Of a stretch of DNA of 6,840 nucleotides, positions 1 to 6,597 are shown piece after piece. How positions within the stretch are numbered: position 1 is the stretch's first letter; each line of letters opens with the position of its first letter. The stretch comes from an uncultured Pseudomonadota bacterium. GTDB taxonomy: Bacteria > Pseudomonadota > Gammaproteobacteria > Burkholderiales > Methylophilaceae. A program made the position numbers and the translations under genes. Below the pieces are notes generated by a model. It did not search any database. It had not been told where the DNA came from and was given only the letters and a program-made list of their open reading frames with translations. The DNA is taken from the NCBI GenBank assembly GCA_903854305.1, contig CAINWC010000185.1, forward strand, positions 1 to 6,840, given 5' to 3'.

Positions 1-191
1 ACGTCTTTAATTACCTCATCATCTGCAAATTGCACGTGTGTAGAAACGCCGTAAAAAGTTGAAAGCTTAACAACATCCATCCTGTTGTAATCAATAACTC
101 GAACGCGCGAATCATAAGGGCTTTTATCTGGAATTATTTCACCGATAGCCAATATGGGTAATAACATTAAAATTAATAACAAGTATCTCAA
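1..191 (-). CDS. virB9: VirB9 (outer-membrane core subunit of type IV secretion system), N-terminal part only
   Basis: This is the N-terminal 63 codons of a VirB9/TraO/CagX-family protein, cut by the left edge of the window. The family forms, with VirB7 and VirB10, the core ring that spans the periplasm and outer membrane. The translation begins MRYLLLILMLLPILAIG, a signal peptide with one basic residue and a hydrophobic core. It then reads PYDSRVRVIDYNRMDVVKLS followed by FYGVSTHVQFADDE. The pattern 'Y-x2-x-DV-V-x-L-x3-YG-x-x-T-x-[IV]-x-F-x-D-E' is typical of the VirB9 N-terminal domain. The start is TTG, chosen because an AGGAG Shine-Dalgarno lies 7 nt upstream and because the frame immediately gives a good signal peptide. 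The nearest in-frame ATG, codon 9, would destroy the signal peptide. The gene follows virB8 directly, with its ribosome-binding site overlapping the virB8 stop. No cysteine is present in the visible part. Confidence 0.9.
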   Translation of the reverse strand, partial: MRYLLLILMLLPILAIGEIIPDKSPYDSRVRVIDYNRMDVVKLSTFYGVSTHVQFADDEVIKD

Positions 192-198
192 AGTGAAG

Positions 199-203
199 CT
201 CCT
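199..203 (-). promoter_or_regulatory. Ribosome-binding site deciding the TTG start of virB9
   Basis: AGGAG on the minus strand shares bases with the TAG stop of virB8 (202-204) and lies 7 nt before the TTG codon at 191-189. This supports TTG initiation and suggests that virB9 translation is coupled to termination on virB8. Confidence 0.75.
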
Positions 204-972
204 ATTGAATAGATGGAACGGCAGGAGCAACGGAAGGTGTTCTAATACTCTGCGGCCTAGCAATATCGGATGGCAATGAATTTTTAGATATTTCTTGATC
301 AGGATCGTTACGAAACTCAATCACTTGGAAGCCGAGCGGGTTAATTGCCCGATCTACTTCCTTCATAGGTGCCCCAGAGTACTGAAAAACAATAGTGGCT
401 ACCCAATGTGTTGTTCCATCATTTCCATTGGCTGCATTTTTAACTTCTTTCATATAACGCACCGACGCAACATTAGCTTTAATAAATGATGTGCTTTTTA
501 TTGTAATTTTGGCCTCTCCGCCACTACCGTAAATTGTGAGTGGTGAATCAGGGTTCTTAGGTGCAAACAGTTGACTGTAAATCGCCTGTTCTTTCTGCGC
601 ACTCATTACACCTACATTTTTATAGTAGTCACCGATTAGAAGTTTAGAGTAGCCTTCACGCCAACGTACATACCATTGCAGGTTATATTTATTCATGGCT
701 TCATCATAAGTGGTTTTTCCATCTTTCATTGCGCTAATCACATCAACCGCACCCGTTGTATTATCAACACGAACCACATACGGAACGGAAGTTTTTAGTG
801 GAGAGAGCATAGCCAGTGCAAACACACATAAAAATGATAACGCTATAGCAATACTAGACAATATCCAAGCCACTCTTTTTGACTTTTCTAATGATTTAAC
901 TTTACTTGTCTCCCATGATTTAGCCTCAGCTAAATAGTTGGCAAAATCTTTTTTTTCAACCTTTGTTGCCAT
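202..972 (-). CDS. virB8: VirB8, inner-membrane assembly factor of type IV secretion system
   Basis: This is a 256-residue bitopic inner-membrane protein that nucleates assembly of the VirB channel and contacts VirB9 and VirB10. About 33 cytoplasmic residues rich in Lys and Glu are followed by one membrane helix (about 34-56) and then a periplasmic NTF2-like domain. Family landmarks are PYVVRVD (64-70), QWYVRWREGY (99-108), DYY (115-117) and the NPLGFQV loop (211-217), the NPxG motif used for dimer and partner contacts in VirB8. The length is normal, apart from a Pro/Ser-rich tail (about 232-256) after the domain. ATG at 972 was chosen over the in-frame GTG at 990 because AAGGGGA (978-984) sits 5 nt before the ATG. 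From the GTG, that element would lie inside the gene. The gene overlaps virB7 by 17 nt, so coupled translation is likely. Identification is firm. Confidence 0.96.
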   Translation of the reverse strand: MATKVEKKDFANYLAEAKSWETSKVKSLEKSKRVAWILSSIAIALSFLCVFALAMLSPLKTSVPYVVRVDNTTGAVDVISAMKDGKTTYDEAMNKYNLQWYVRWREGYSKLLIGDYYKNVGVMSAQKEQAIYSQLFAPKNPDSPLTIYGSGGEAKITIKSTSFIKANVASVRYMKEVKNAANGNDGTTHWVATIVFQYSGAPMKEVDRAINPLGFQVIEFRNDPDQEISKNSLPSDIARPQSIRTPSVAPAVPSIQ

Positions 973-1141
973 GCGAGTCCCCTTTGTCACAGCGCACTAT
1001 TTTGTTAGCGCTGTTTAATGTTACATTTTTTTTCTCCAGCACATTGACTGGCTTGAACTCGCCCTTGCATTCTGGAGGCTTAGGCGCAATAGCACAACTT
1101 GGCAACAAGCAAAGAAAAATCACCACAAATAAAATCTTCAT
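956..1141 (-). CDS. virB7: VirB7-type outer-membrane lipoprotein of type IV secretion system
   Basis: This is a 61-residue lipoprotein matching the VirB7/TraN/TrwH group in size, position (between virB6 and virB8) and layout. A lipoprotein signal peptide, MKILFVVIFLCLLPSC, carries an LPSC lipobox with Cys16 as the expected lipidated residue. Residue +2 is Ala, not Asp, which fits outer-membrane sorting. The mature part opens APKPPEC-x-G-x-FKPVN, the short 'PKPP...PVN' stretch common in this group and thought to contact VirB9. Two further cysteines (25 and 51) occur in the mature chain of about 46 residues. The start is uncertain. ATG at 1141 gives a clean signal peptide but only a weak GGGA at 9 nt. 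An in-frame TTG at 1156 lies 8 nt after an AGGA (1165-1168), but it would add an acidic residue to the N-region. The gene overlaps virB8 by 17 nt. The family is short and poorly conserved, so the assignment leans on lipobox plus context. Confidence 0.87.
   Translation of the reverse strand: MKILFVVIFLCLLPSCAIAPKPPECKGEFKPVNVLEKKNVTLNSANKIVRCDKGDSHGNKG
978..984 (-). promoter_or_regulatory. Ribosome-binding site of virB8 inside virB7
   Basis: AAGGGGA lies 5 nt before the virB8 ATG (972) and within the last codons of virB7. It decides between the GTG at 990 and the ATG at 972 in favour of the ATG. Ribosomes finishing virB7 would pass directly over this site. Confidence 0.75.
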
Positions 1142-1269
1142 ATCTACCAATCCCAATCCATTATTCCTAATATTACGAACTTAAAAAATCTGTGCCTTTA
1201 GCTCTTAAGCAATTTCAACAGGCTATCTAGTCAAGCATTTTCTTCAATAAATGTCACTCTTAAATCCCA
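1142..1269 (-). other. Intergenic region between virB6 and virB7
   Basis: This 128 nt AT-rich gap is long for this cluster. It holds no convincing -35/-10 pair: a TTGACT is present, but no matching -10 box follows at 16-18 nt. A CTTAAG core (1204-1209) recalls the palindrome upstream of virB2, but here it is imperfect. Just before virB7 lies an AGGA (1165-1168) followed by a five-codon reading frame at 1161-1144 (Met-Asp-Trp-Asp-Trp-stop) that ends 2 nt before the virB7 ATG. No longer gene fits in the gap. Confidence 0.5.
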
Positions 1270-2277
1270 TCACCGTGAAGATTGTTGCTCGGCCTGAACC
1301 TGAGATCTACTTTTGCTTTGTGATGGATTGCCAAAAGACCCACCTGCAGCCAGACTTTTCTCACCAGGCGCATTTACTGCATAACCTCGTACTATTGCGG
1401 CTACCGTTGTCGGTACTTGTCTTATCACTGCTAAGAAAATACCAAGCAAGGTCATCAGTTCAACGCTTTCTTGTAACGTGAGTCCTCCGGCTAGCTCCGC
1501 AATTAGATAGTAAGAACTCACTGTAATAAGCAATATTGGGAAAATCAGGTAAATAGTAAGTGTCAGTAAAAAAATCACTAATACATAATTAAGCACTTGC
1601 GTTAGCCAGCCTTCAAAATACTGTTTAGTTCTTTCAAACAAAATCGCAACAACAAAAAATGGCCCTACCGCCAATAAAACTGCTAACGATATTTTTGTTA
1701 CCATCAACGTTCCAGCCACCACTGCCGAAATTCCAGCTCCTGCAACGCCCACGCCTAATCCTGCAGCAAATGCAGTCGGGTCTACTTGCCCACCAACATT
1801 TCCAGCCATTAGGCTTAAGTGCATGATTTCTACTACCGCTGACATTAGCGTACTAATCAACATAATTGCAATATCAGTACTAGTTGTGGCACCAGCAGGT
1901 AATCTTGATGTCATAAAAGTAACCACAGTGCTAGGAGTCAACGTTTGCACCATATTTTCTGGCAAGTTCCAGAAAAAAAGGGCCACTGTTTTATTATATT
2001 GGGCAAAATTCAAGGCCAGCGATACCACTGCAGTAATTTTAAATATTCGAATCCCCGCATCATTGAGCGGCTCTTTAACGACCCCTCTCATCAATGCAAA
2101 CCCATACAACACCACATATAAAGTCAGACATATTTTAATCAAGGGTCCAATAGCGGTAGAGATTGTTTGTGCATAAGAAGACATCGCTGCTTGCGCAGAC
2201 AAGAGCGCACCCTCCATATCAATAAGAACCTGGAGTGTACTTAAGCTTGGAAAAAGCGATGCAAATGATAATGCCAT
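1270..2277 (-). CDS. virB6: VirB6, polytopic inner-membrane channel component of type IV secretion system
   Basis: This 335-residue multi-spanning protein belongs to the VirB6/TrbL family, part of the inner-membrane complex at the translocation channel. Hydrophobic segments lie at about 44-64, 79-95, 135-155, 170-190, 194-214, 229-255 and 273-293. The stretch LAVGPFFVVAILF (202-214) followed by YFEGWLTQVLNYVL (220-233) is the strongest family landmark, including the conserved Trp of the G-W-L motif. A second Trp region, FFWNLPENMV, lies near 101-110. The last 30 or so residues are polar, rich in Ser, Gln and Arg, and probably face an aqueous compartment. The length is normal for VirB6. ATG at 2277 is preferred over TTG at 2301 because AGGA (2284-2287) lies 6 nt before it. 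The gene lies about 70 nt downstream of virB5. Confidence 0.95.
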   Translation of the reverse strand: MALSFASLFPSLSTLQVLIDMEGALLSAQAAMSSYAQTISTAIGPLIKICLTLYVVLYGFALMRGVVKEPLNDAGIRIFKITAVVSLALNFAQYNKTVALFFWNLPENMVQTLTPSTVVTFMTSRLPAGATTSTDIAIMLISTLMSAVVEIMHLSLMAGNVGGQVDPTAFAAGLGVGVAGAGISAVVAGTLMVTKISLAVLLAVGPFFVVAILFERTKQYFEGWLTQVLNYVLVIFLLTLTIYLIFPILLITVSSYYLIAELAGGLTLQESVELMTLLGIFLAVIRQVPTTVAAIVRGYAVNAPGEKSLAAGGSFGNPSQSKSRSQVQAEQQSSR

Positions 2278-2346
2278 TATATTTCCTAAAAATCCTAGCA
2301 ATATCCATCAGTGAACATATCTTACCAAGGATAACGCTTAGACTTG

Positions 2347-3294
2347 TTAATACGATGCGTTGAGTGCAGCGTATGCAGCCGTTGTAGCAACCAATATCGC
2401 TGCACGTGGAAGTACTTGTACGCCCACATTGCGGTCACCCGATTTAAGATAGGCGGCAATCTCTTTTTTACGTTGCTCATACATGTCACGTTGCGATTGC
2501 TGCAATACCGCAAGTGCTGTCAGTTTGTTTTGATCATTAGCCAAATAGGCTTCTTCAGCCTGTATTTTTGCATGTAAGTCAGCGGTATATTTCAAATCAT
2601 TTGCATCCCCAGCGGGAGGACTAACAAGGCCATTTTTCAAGTAATCGAGTCTTGCCATACGGTTAGTTGATTGTACGAAAGCCTCACGCGCCATTTCATT
2701 AATAACCGCAATATCCTGCGCATTTTTTTCTTCTGCCTCACGCGCTATTTGCGAAATACTTTTACCTACTGACACACCGAGTATATTCACATAACCAACT
2801 GTCGCAGGGTCTACTTTCAAAGTGTCACGGGAGACAAATGAAGATTGACCTAAAATAGGACCAGTATAAGGAAGCCCTGAAAGAGAACAAGCCGCACCCT
2901 CTGTGTTGCACGTTGGGTCACCCACGTAGTTATCTGGTAACTTTTTAGCATAGTTCCAATCAACATCGGAACCAGGTGTTGATGCCACCAGTGCAGTCAT
3001 TGCTGATTCCATGTTAGTTACATACGATGTTAACCCCGTAATTTCGCTAGTAAGCTTATTTTTTGCATCAATTACAGATTGAATACTATCAATCATATCC
3101 GTCGCCTGTTGCACCCACGCTGAATGATCCCATGCTTCCATGATGGCAGTTTTGGCCTCAATTGCTGCAGTTGAGGCGGCATTCAATGCTGCCGAAATAT
3201 TACCTGCTATATCTTCAACCAGTGCAGCAGCATAAACATTGCTACTACCAAAAAGACTTATCACTAAAACTACTGTACTGAGTGCTTTTTTCAT
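2347..3294 (-). CDS. virB5: VirB5-like minor pilin / pilus-tip protein, long and divergent
   Basis: This 315-residue exported protein sits where virB5 (TraC of pKM101) is expected, between virB4 and virB6. A signal peptide is clear: MKK, a hydrophobic core, then NVYA with cleavage probably after Ala22. The mature protein is largely helical. An N-terminal helical region (about 60-102) with IDSIQSVIDAKNKLTSEI resembles the first helix of VirB5. A C-terminal helical pair (about 180-220 and 240-284) includes LAVLQQSQRDMYEQRKKEI, similar in style to VirB5 and TrbJ proteins. Between them is a loop with the only two cysteines (129 and 136), probably a disulfide. The protein is clearly longer than the usual 220-240 residues and ends in a hydrophobic stretch (297-315). 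The start is firm: GGAG lies 7 nt upstream inside the end of virB4, whose stop is 2 nt before this ATG. Family assignment rests on context and overall pattern, and TrbJ-like is the alternative. Confidence 0.82.
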   Translation of the reverse strand: MKKALSTVVLVISLFGSSNVYAAALVEDIAGNISAALNAASTAAIEAKTAIMEAWDHSAWVQQATDMIDSIQSVIDAKNKLTSEITGLTSYVTNMESAMTALVASTPGSDVDWNYAKKLPDNYVGDPTCNTEGAACSLSGLPYTGPILGQSSFVSRDTLKVDPATVGYVNILGVSVGKSISQIAREAEEKNAQDIAVINEMAREAFVQSTNRMARLDYLKNGLVSPPAGDANDLKYTADLHAKIQAEEAYLANDQNKLTALAVLQQSQRDMYEQRKKEIAAYLKSGDRNVGVQVLPRAAILVATTAAYAALNASY

Positions 3295-3296
3295 GC

Positions 3297-5720
3297 TTAA
3301 TCTCCTTTACGAATACGATGAAATTCAGGCAACCACTTATTGGGATCATCACCCAACTCAGCCACCAGCTTCTCTGCTAGTAATGATGTAGCTGTATTAC
3401 CAGATAATACAGCCAGTTCATCATCAAACCCGCGCAAGTTAAGCTCTGCAACTACAGAGTTCTGCCCTTGCTTAATTAAGAATTGGCGAGATTTTTCGCC
3501 CAAATCTCTAATAATTTCATATTCCCTGCTCGTCAACTTAAAGCCATTGACGTAATCTTCATAATCCGCGCCAGGGTTAGGTAGAAAAATTTTAGTTGCA
3601 CTTTGTTCAATAAGAGAATGACTGATTTTTGAAGTAAGTGCATCACGCGGAGATTGCGTAAACATCACTAAAAAGCCGTTTTGTTTACGAATGGTTTTGA
3701 GTTTATTTTGTACTAAATCTTCAAAATACTCATCTTGTAATAATTTCCAAAACTCATCCATAAAGATTATCAAACGACGACCGTCGATGAGCTTTTCAAT
3801 GCGGTGAAACAAATACATGATGGTTGGCGTGCGCGTTTCTTCGTTCTCAAGAAAGTCTGTCACATCAAAACCAAATATTGGTGAGCCTTCCAGCGAGAAG
3901 CTGTCTTCGGCATTATCAAACAGCCAACCTAATGCACCGCCACGACACCATCGTGACAAACGCGCATGCAAACCGTTGGCATCGGTCGGATCAAAAAACT
4001 CTAGCAACGCTCCCAAGCGACGCTTGAATTGAACTGCCCCCATCACCCCAACGATAGCCTGATTAATTTCTTTTTCTTGTGCTGGGGTGAGCGGCATGCC
4101 CTCATGTTGCACCAGCTTTTTAACTAAGGCCTCTAAAAAAACTAAATTATCGGGTGTAGGTTCTAGCTGGAAAGGTGAAAACCCTGAAGGAACGCCATTT
4201 TTAATGGGATAGTATTTGCCACCCATGGCACGTACACCAATTGCACCACCTAGATCTTTATCAAATACAATATAAGTGGCAGGAAACTCTGGTGGCTGGT
4301 TAAATTTCATCGCCATTGCAAGCATTGTCATTTCCAGTACGGTTTTACCGCCACCAGATTGGCCTATTACCATGGTGTTTGCCAAATCTTTATGATTTTT
4401 ATCAATCCGCATTTCTTTACCTTCAGCTCGGTGAAAGTTAAAGTAATACGGGCTGCTGGACGTGGTTTTAAACATCATTACCGCATCGCCCCATTGATTG
4501 TTGCTTATTCGCCCAATGGGATAATTATGAAAGCTAGAAAAACCTGCAAAATTCAGGCTGGTAATATCCCCTACCCTAACTCGGTATTCAAAATTACCAG
4601 GCAACATTGCATAAAAAGAACCTGCAATGCCTAATTCTTCTCGCGTCCATTTAATGCCAATATTAGCTAACGAAGCACCTGCCATATTGATATATTCTGT
4701 TAACTGTTTTGCATTTTCTGCATATACCATCAAACTGAGGTTATGCGCACCCATCACAAATCGATTTGAAATCAAATCATCTAAAGCATCATGAATTGCA
4801 TCTACCTGTGATTTAGCCAAGTCACCCGCATTAACCATGCGTCCATGTTGACGTTGCATACGCCCAACCGCCACAGGCTTAGATAAAAATGTGAATGATT
4901 GTGAAATAACCAACTCAAATGGCAACCCTAACAATTCATCCAGCAAACCTGGTTGCGTCATTGATGGGTATTCTTGAATTGCAATAATAGAAGCATAGCG
5001 CTGTTGCGTTGGCGTCTTAAGTGACATTAAGCCACCTTTACCAAAGAATGGACGTGATGTTGTCAGTACATCTTTGATTTCGGATCTTGGCAATGGAAAT
5101 TTTCGCCATTCCCCATTCACTAAATACCCTAAGAACTCACCAAGCTCTGAATACATCAAGCCTTTACGCTCATAGCACCCCAACATTTCTGGTTCATACC
5201 TGAACAATGCAGCCATAGCAGCACCACTTACTTCGTTGATGGCCTCTATATGATCAGTTTGCTCATCTTCTAATTCTGCATCGCTTTTTACATTGAATAT
5301 ATCTAACCACTTGTTAATTTTGACTGGCTGAGGGCGATAGATAATAGAAAGATAAAGCTCATTGACCAGCATGCGGTCATTGGTCATTTGTGCACGATAT
5401 TTTTCGTTAAAATCATGACAAAATCCAGGCTGAAACTTACCACCAGGATACTCACTACATTCACGACGCACTACATGCGACCACAAGGCTATGTGAGGCG
5501 AGGCAATATTACGCATCATGCCATTGAGCTGATTATGCCAATTATTGACATCCTCAACGTCCGCACTCTCATGTGCAGCACCTTGCAATTTGATGATTTG
5601 TAAAAAATCACCACTCTCAAGTTTGATGGTATTTTCTGTAACGTGGCTAGAATAGGGGATAAATGAGGATGCTTCCACCTCACTGCTTAACGCCTTAGCA
5701 AATTCAAATATTTCCCCCAT
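3297..5720 (-). CDS. virB4: VirB4, type IV secretion ATPase
   Basis: This 807-residue protein is the essential inner-membrane-associated ATPase that powers pilus biogenesis and substrate transfer. An N-terminal CagE/TrbE/VirB family domain (about 1-410) precedes the C-terminal RecA-like ATPase domain. Numbered from this start, the Walker A is GQSGGGKT (453-460, Lys459). The Walker B is LIIFMDEFW (650-658), with Glu656 as the likely catalytic base. FTQSPRDAL (687-695) is the downstream conserved motif that senses nucleotide. All key residues are present and the length is normal, so the gene looks intact. It is not fused to VirB3, as happens in some systems. The reading frame can also start at GTG 5723, directly before this ATG. 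ATG is preferred because AAGGGA lies 5 nt before it. The gene is preceded by a gap of about 118 nt containing a hairpin and is followed after 2 nt by virB5. Confidence 0.98.
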   Translation of the reverse strand: MGEIFEFAKALSSEVEASSFIPYSSHVTENTIKLESGDFLQIIKLQGAAHESADVEDVNNWHNQLNGMMRNIASPHIALWSHVVRRECSEYPGGKFQPGFCHDFNEKYRAQMTNDRMLVNELYLSIIYRPQPVKINKWLDIFNVKSDAELEDEQTDHIEAINEVSGAAMAALFRYEPEMLGCYERKGLMYSELGEFLGYLVNGEWRKFPLPRSEIKDVLTTSRPFFGKGGLMSLKTPTQQRYASIIAIQEYPSMTQPGLLDELLGLPFELVISQSFTFLSKPVAVGRMQRQHGRMVNAGDLAKSQVDAIHDALDDLISNRFVMGAHNLSLMVYAENAKQLTEYINMAGASLANIGIKWTREELGIAGSFYAMLPGNFEYRVRVGDITSLNFAGFSSFHNYPIGRISNNQWGDAVMMFKTTSSSPYYFNFHRAEGKEMRIDKNHKDLANTMVIGQSGGGKTVLEMTMLAMAMKFNQPPEFPATYIVFDKDLGGAIGVRAMGGKYYPIKNGVPSGFSPFQLEPTPDNLVFLEALVKKLVQHEGMPLTPAQEKEINQAIVGVMGAVQFKRRLGALLEFFDPTDANGLHARLSRWCRGGALGWLFDNAEDSFSLEGSPIFGFDVTDFLENEETRTPTIMYLFHRIEKLIDGRRLIIFMDEFWKLLQDEYFEDLVQNKLKTIRKQNGFLVMFTQSPRDALTSKISHSLIEQSATKIFLPNPGADYEDYVNGFKLTSREYEIIRDLGEKSRQFLIKQGQNSVVAELNLRGFDDELAVLSGNTATSLLAEKLVAELGDDPNKWLPEFHRIRKGD

Positions 5721-5723
5721 CAC

Positions 5724-5838
5724 CTTCCCTTACTATTTTAGCAACCTAACTCTCTGGTTATCGGTTGACCTGCGATTCTAACAACACAGGATTTAATTAA
5801 AATAAGCTATTTTTCAACAACACATATAGACTTAATTA
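5724..5838 (-). other. Intergenic region between virB3 and virB4
   Basis: This AT-rich gap follows the tandem TAA TAA stop of virB3. It holds a nine-base direct repeat (aacaacaca on the plus strand at 5780-5788 and 5816-5824) and a hairpin described separately. A weak TTGTTG / ATTAAA pair with 17 nt spacing can be drawn on the minus strand, but in DNA this AT-rich it is not convincing as a promoter. No reading frame longer than about nine codons is present. Confidence 0.45.
5742..5767 (-). promoter_or_regulatory. Interrupted inverted repeat (hairpin) upstream of virB4
   Basis: On the minus strand, CAACC and TAAC pair with GTTA and GGTTG, giving nine base pairs interrupted by a two-base bulge (GA) around a six-base loop. 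It ends about 21 nt before the virB4 start, just upstream of its Shine-Dalgarno. No T tract follows, so it is not an intrinsic terminator. An RNA structure affecting mRNA processing or virB4 translation is possible, but only the sequence symmetry is seen. Confidence 0.4.
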
Positions 5839-6162
5839 TTATTTTTTCCATTTACGCGTTGCTATAGGTGAAAAACTTGCAGCCTTCCAATAGGTCTTAT
5901 TTAAACAGCGCCCAATAGTTTTTATCCAAACTGCAATCTCTGCAAAAACACCCGGATCATGCGAACTAATTGCATAAAGTACGATATGCAAAGGAATTAC
6001 CAGTAAAGCATAAAGCAGGTTGCCACTAACGATGTTAGCAAGAGAAGCAAACATCAACTCGAACACAAAGGCTGAATAGGGCACTCCCAACACAGTGGGT
6101 ACCCTAGTTAGCGCGACAAAGAGCAGGTCCTTGTGAATTACTGCTTTATTCCGTTCACTCAT
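5839..6162 (-). CDS. virB3: VirB3, inner-membrane subunit of type IV secretion system
   Basis: This 107-residue protein matches the VirB3/TrbD family, a small inner-membrane subunit that works with VirB4 in pilus assembly. The family signature is clear: LFVALTRVPTVLGVPYSAFV (14-33), then a hydrophobic pair (about 30-46 and 48-66) with IPLHIVLYAI, then the HDPGVF motif (68-73). A basic C-terminal tail (RKWKK) follows. The length is typical for a free-standing VirB3. The ATG start is well supported by TAGGAG 5 nt upstream. The gene lies 24 nt after virB2 and ends with tandem TAA codons. Confidence 0.95.
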   Translation of the reverse strand: MSERNKAVIHKDLLFVALTRVPTVLGVPYSAFVFELMFASLANIVSGNLLYALLVIPLHIVLYAISSHDPGVFAEIAVWIKTIGRCLNKTYWKAASFSPIATRKWKK

Positions 6163-6186
6163 CTCTGCTCCTATGTCACGGCCTTT

Positions 6187-6597
6187 TTAATTTGCAATCG
6201 TAATATTCATAGTGCCACCAAGCCAGTTTACAACAGAAGCCGCACCAAACATAATTGCAATGCCTAGAATCACCTTAATTGCCGAATCCCATGCCAGCTT
6301 ACCAAACATAGCCATCATACCAAGCACTACCACCGCGATTGTTGCAAGCGTTCTACCAAGAGTACCTGTCACTGCAGTTAAAATAGTAGTTGCCGCAGTT
6401 TCTATATTACTAGTAGTAGCTGCTGCCGCCGCTGCCATAGACGGTTCAAAGGCCAGCATTACAGCAGCTGAAAGCAATACAAATCTAGCTAAACTTTGAA
6501 TTTGCCTTTGCTTCTCAATAGAGCTTAATGAACTCGAATGGAAAGGTTTAATAGTTAAAGCCTCTTTGGTGTTTTTAATAATATCCTTAATACGCAT
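6187..6597 (-). CDS. virB2: VirB2, major pilin (pro-pilin) of type IV secretion system
   Basis: This 136-residue pro-pilin is the major T-pilus subunit. A long leader (about 1-56) has a basic N-region (KDIIKNTKEALTIK, Arg31 and Arg38) and a hydrophobic core (about 39-50), then a likely signal-peptidase site in the Ala-rich PSMAAAAAA stretch. The mature pilin of about 80 residues has two hydrophobic helices (about 68-98 and 104-124) separated by a short polar turn (GKLAWDS), with WLGG near the C-terminus. This is the usual VirB2/TrbC plan. A leader of about 50 residues is normal for this family, as in Agrobacterium VirB2. The ATG start is supported by GGAG 8 nt upstream. virB3 follows 24 nt downstream. 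No sign of disruption. Confidence 0.93.
   Translation of the reverse strand: MRIKDIIKNTKEALTIKPFHSSSLSSIEKQRQIQSLARFVLLSAAVMLAFEPSMAAAAAATTSNIETAATTILTAVTGTLGRTLATIAVVVLGMMAMFGKLAWDSAIKVILGIAIMFGAASVVNWLGGTMNITIAN

Noticed and set aside
963..1184. Plus-strand reading frames opposite virB7/virB8 and elsewhere (for example 295-489, 710-937, 1251-1481, 1823-2176, 2344-2577, 3340-3555, 4359-4634, 5388-5603)
   Set aside because: They lie antisense to well-identified virB genes, lack ribosome-binding sites, and have low-complexity or unusual composition. They are shadows of the real genes.
2322..2513. Minus-strand frame of 63 residues overlapping the end of virB5
   Set aside because: It lies inside virB5 in another frame, is rich in Arg, Cys and His without domain features, and has no ribosome-binding site of its own.
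5780..5824. Nine-base direct repeat aacaacaca as an iteron or attachment site
   Set aside because: Only two short, low-complexity copies exist and nothing else around them suggests an origin or integration site.
6212..6499. Plus-strand 95-residue Ala/Val/Ile-rich frame opposite virB2
   Set aside because: Its composition is the complement of the Ala-rich pilin gene, and no start signal is seen.
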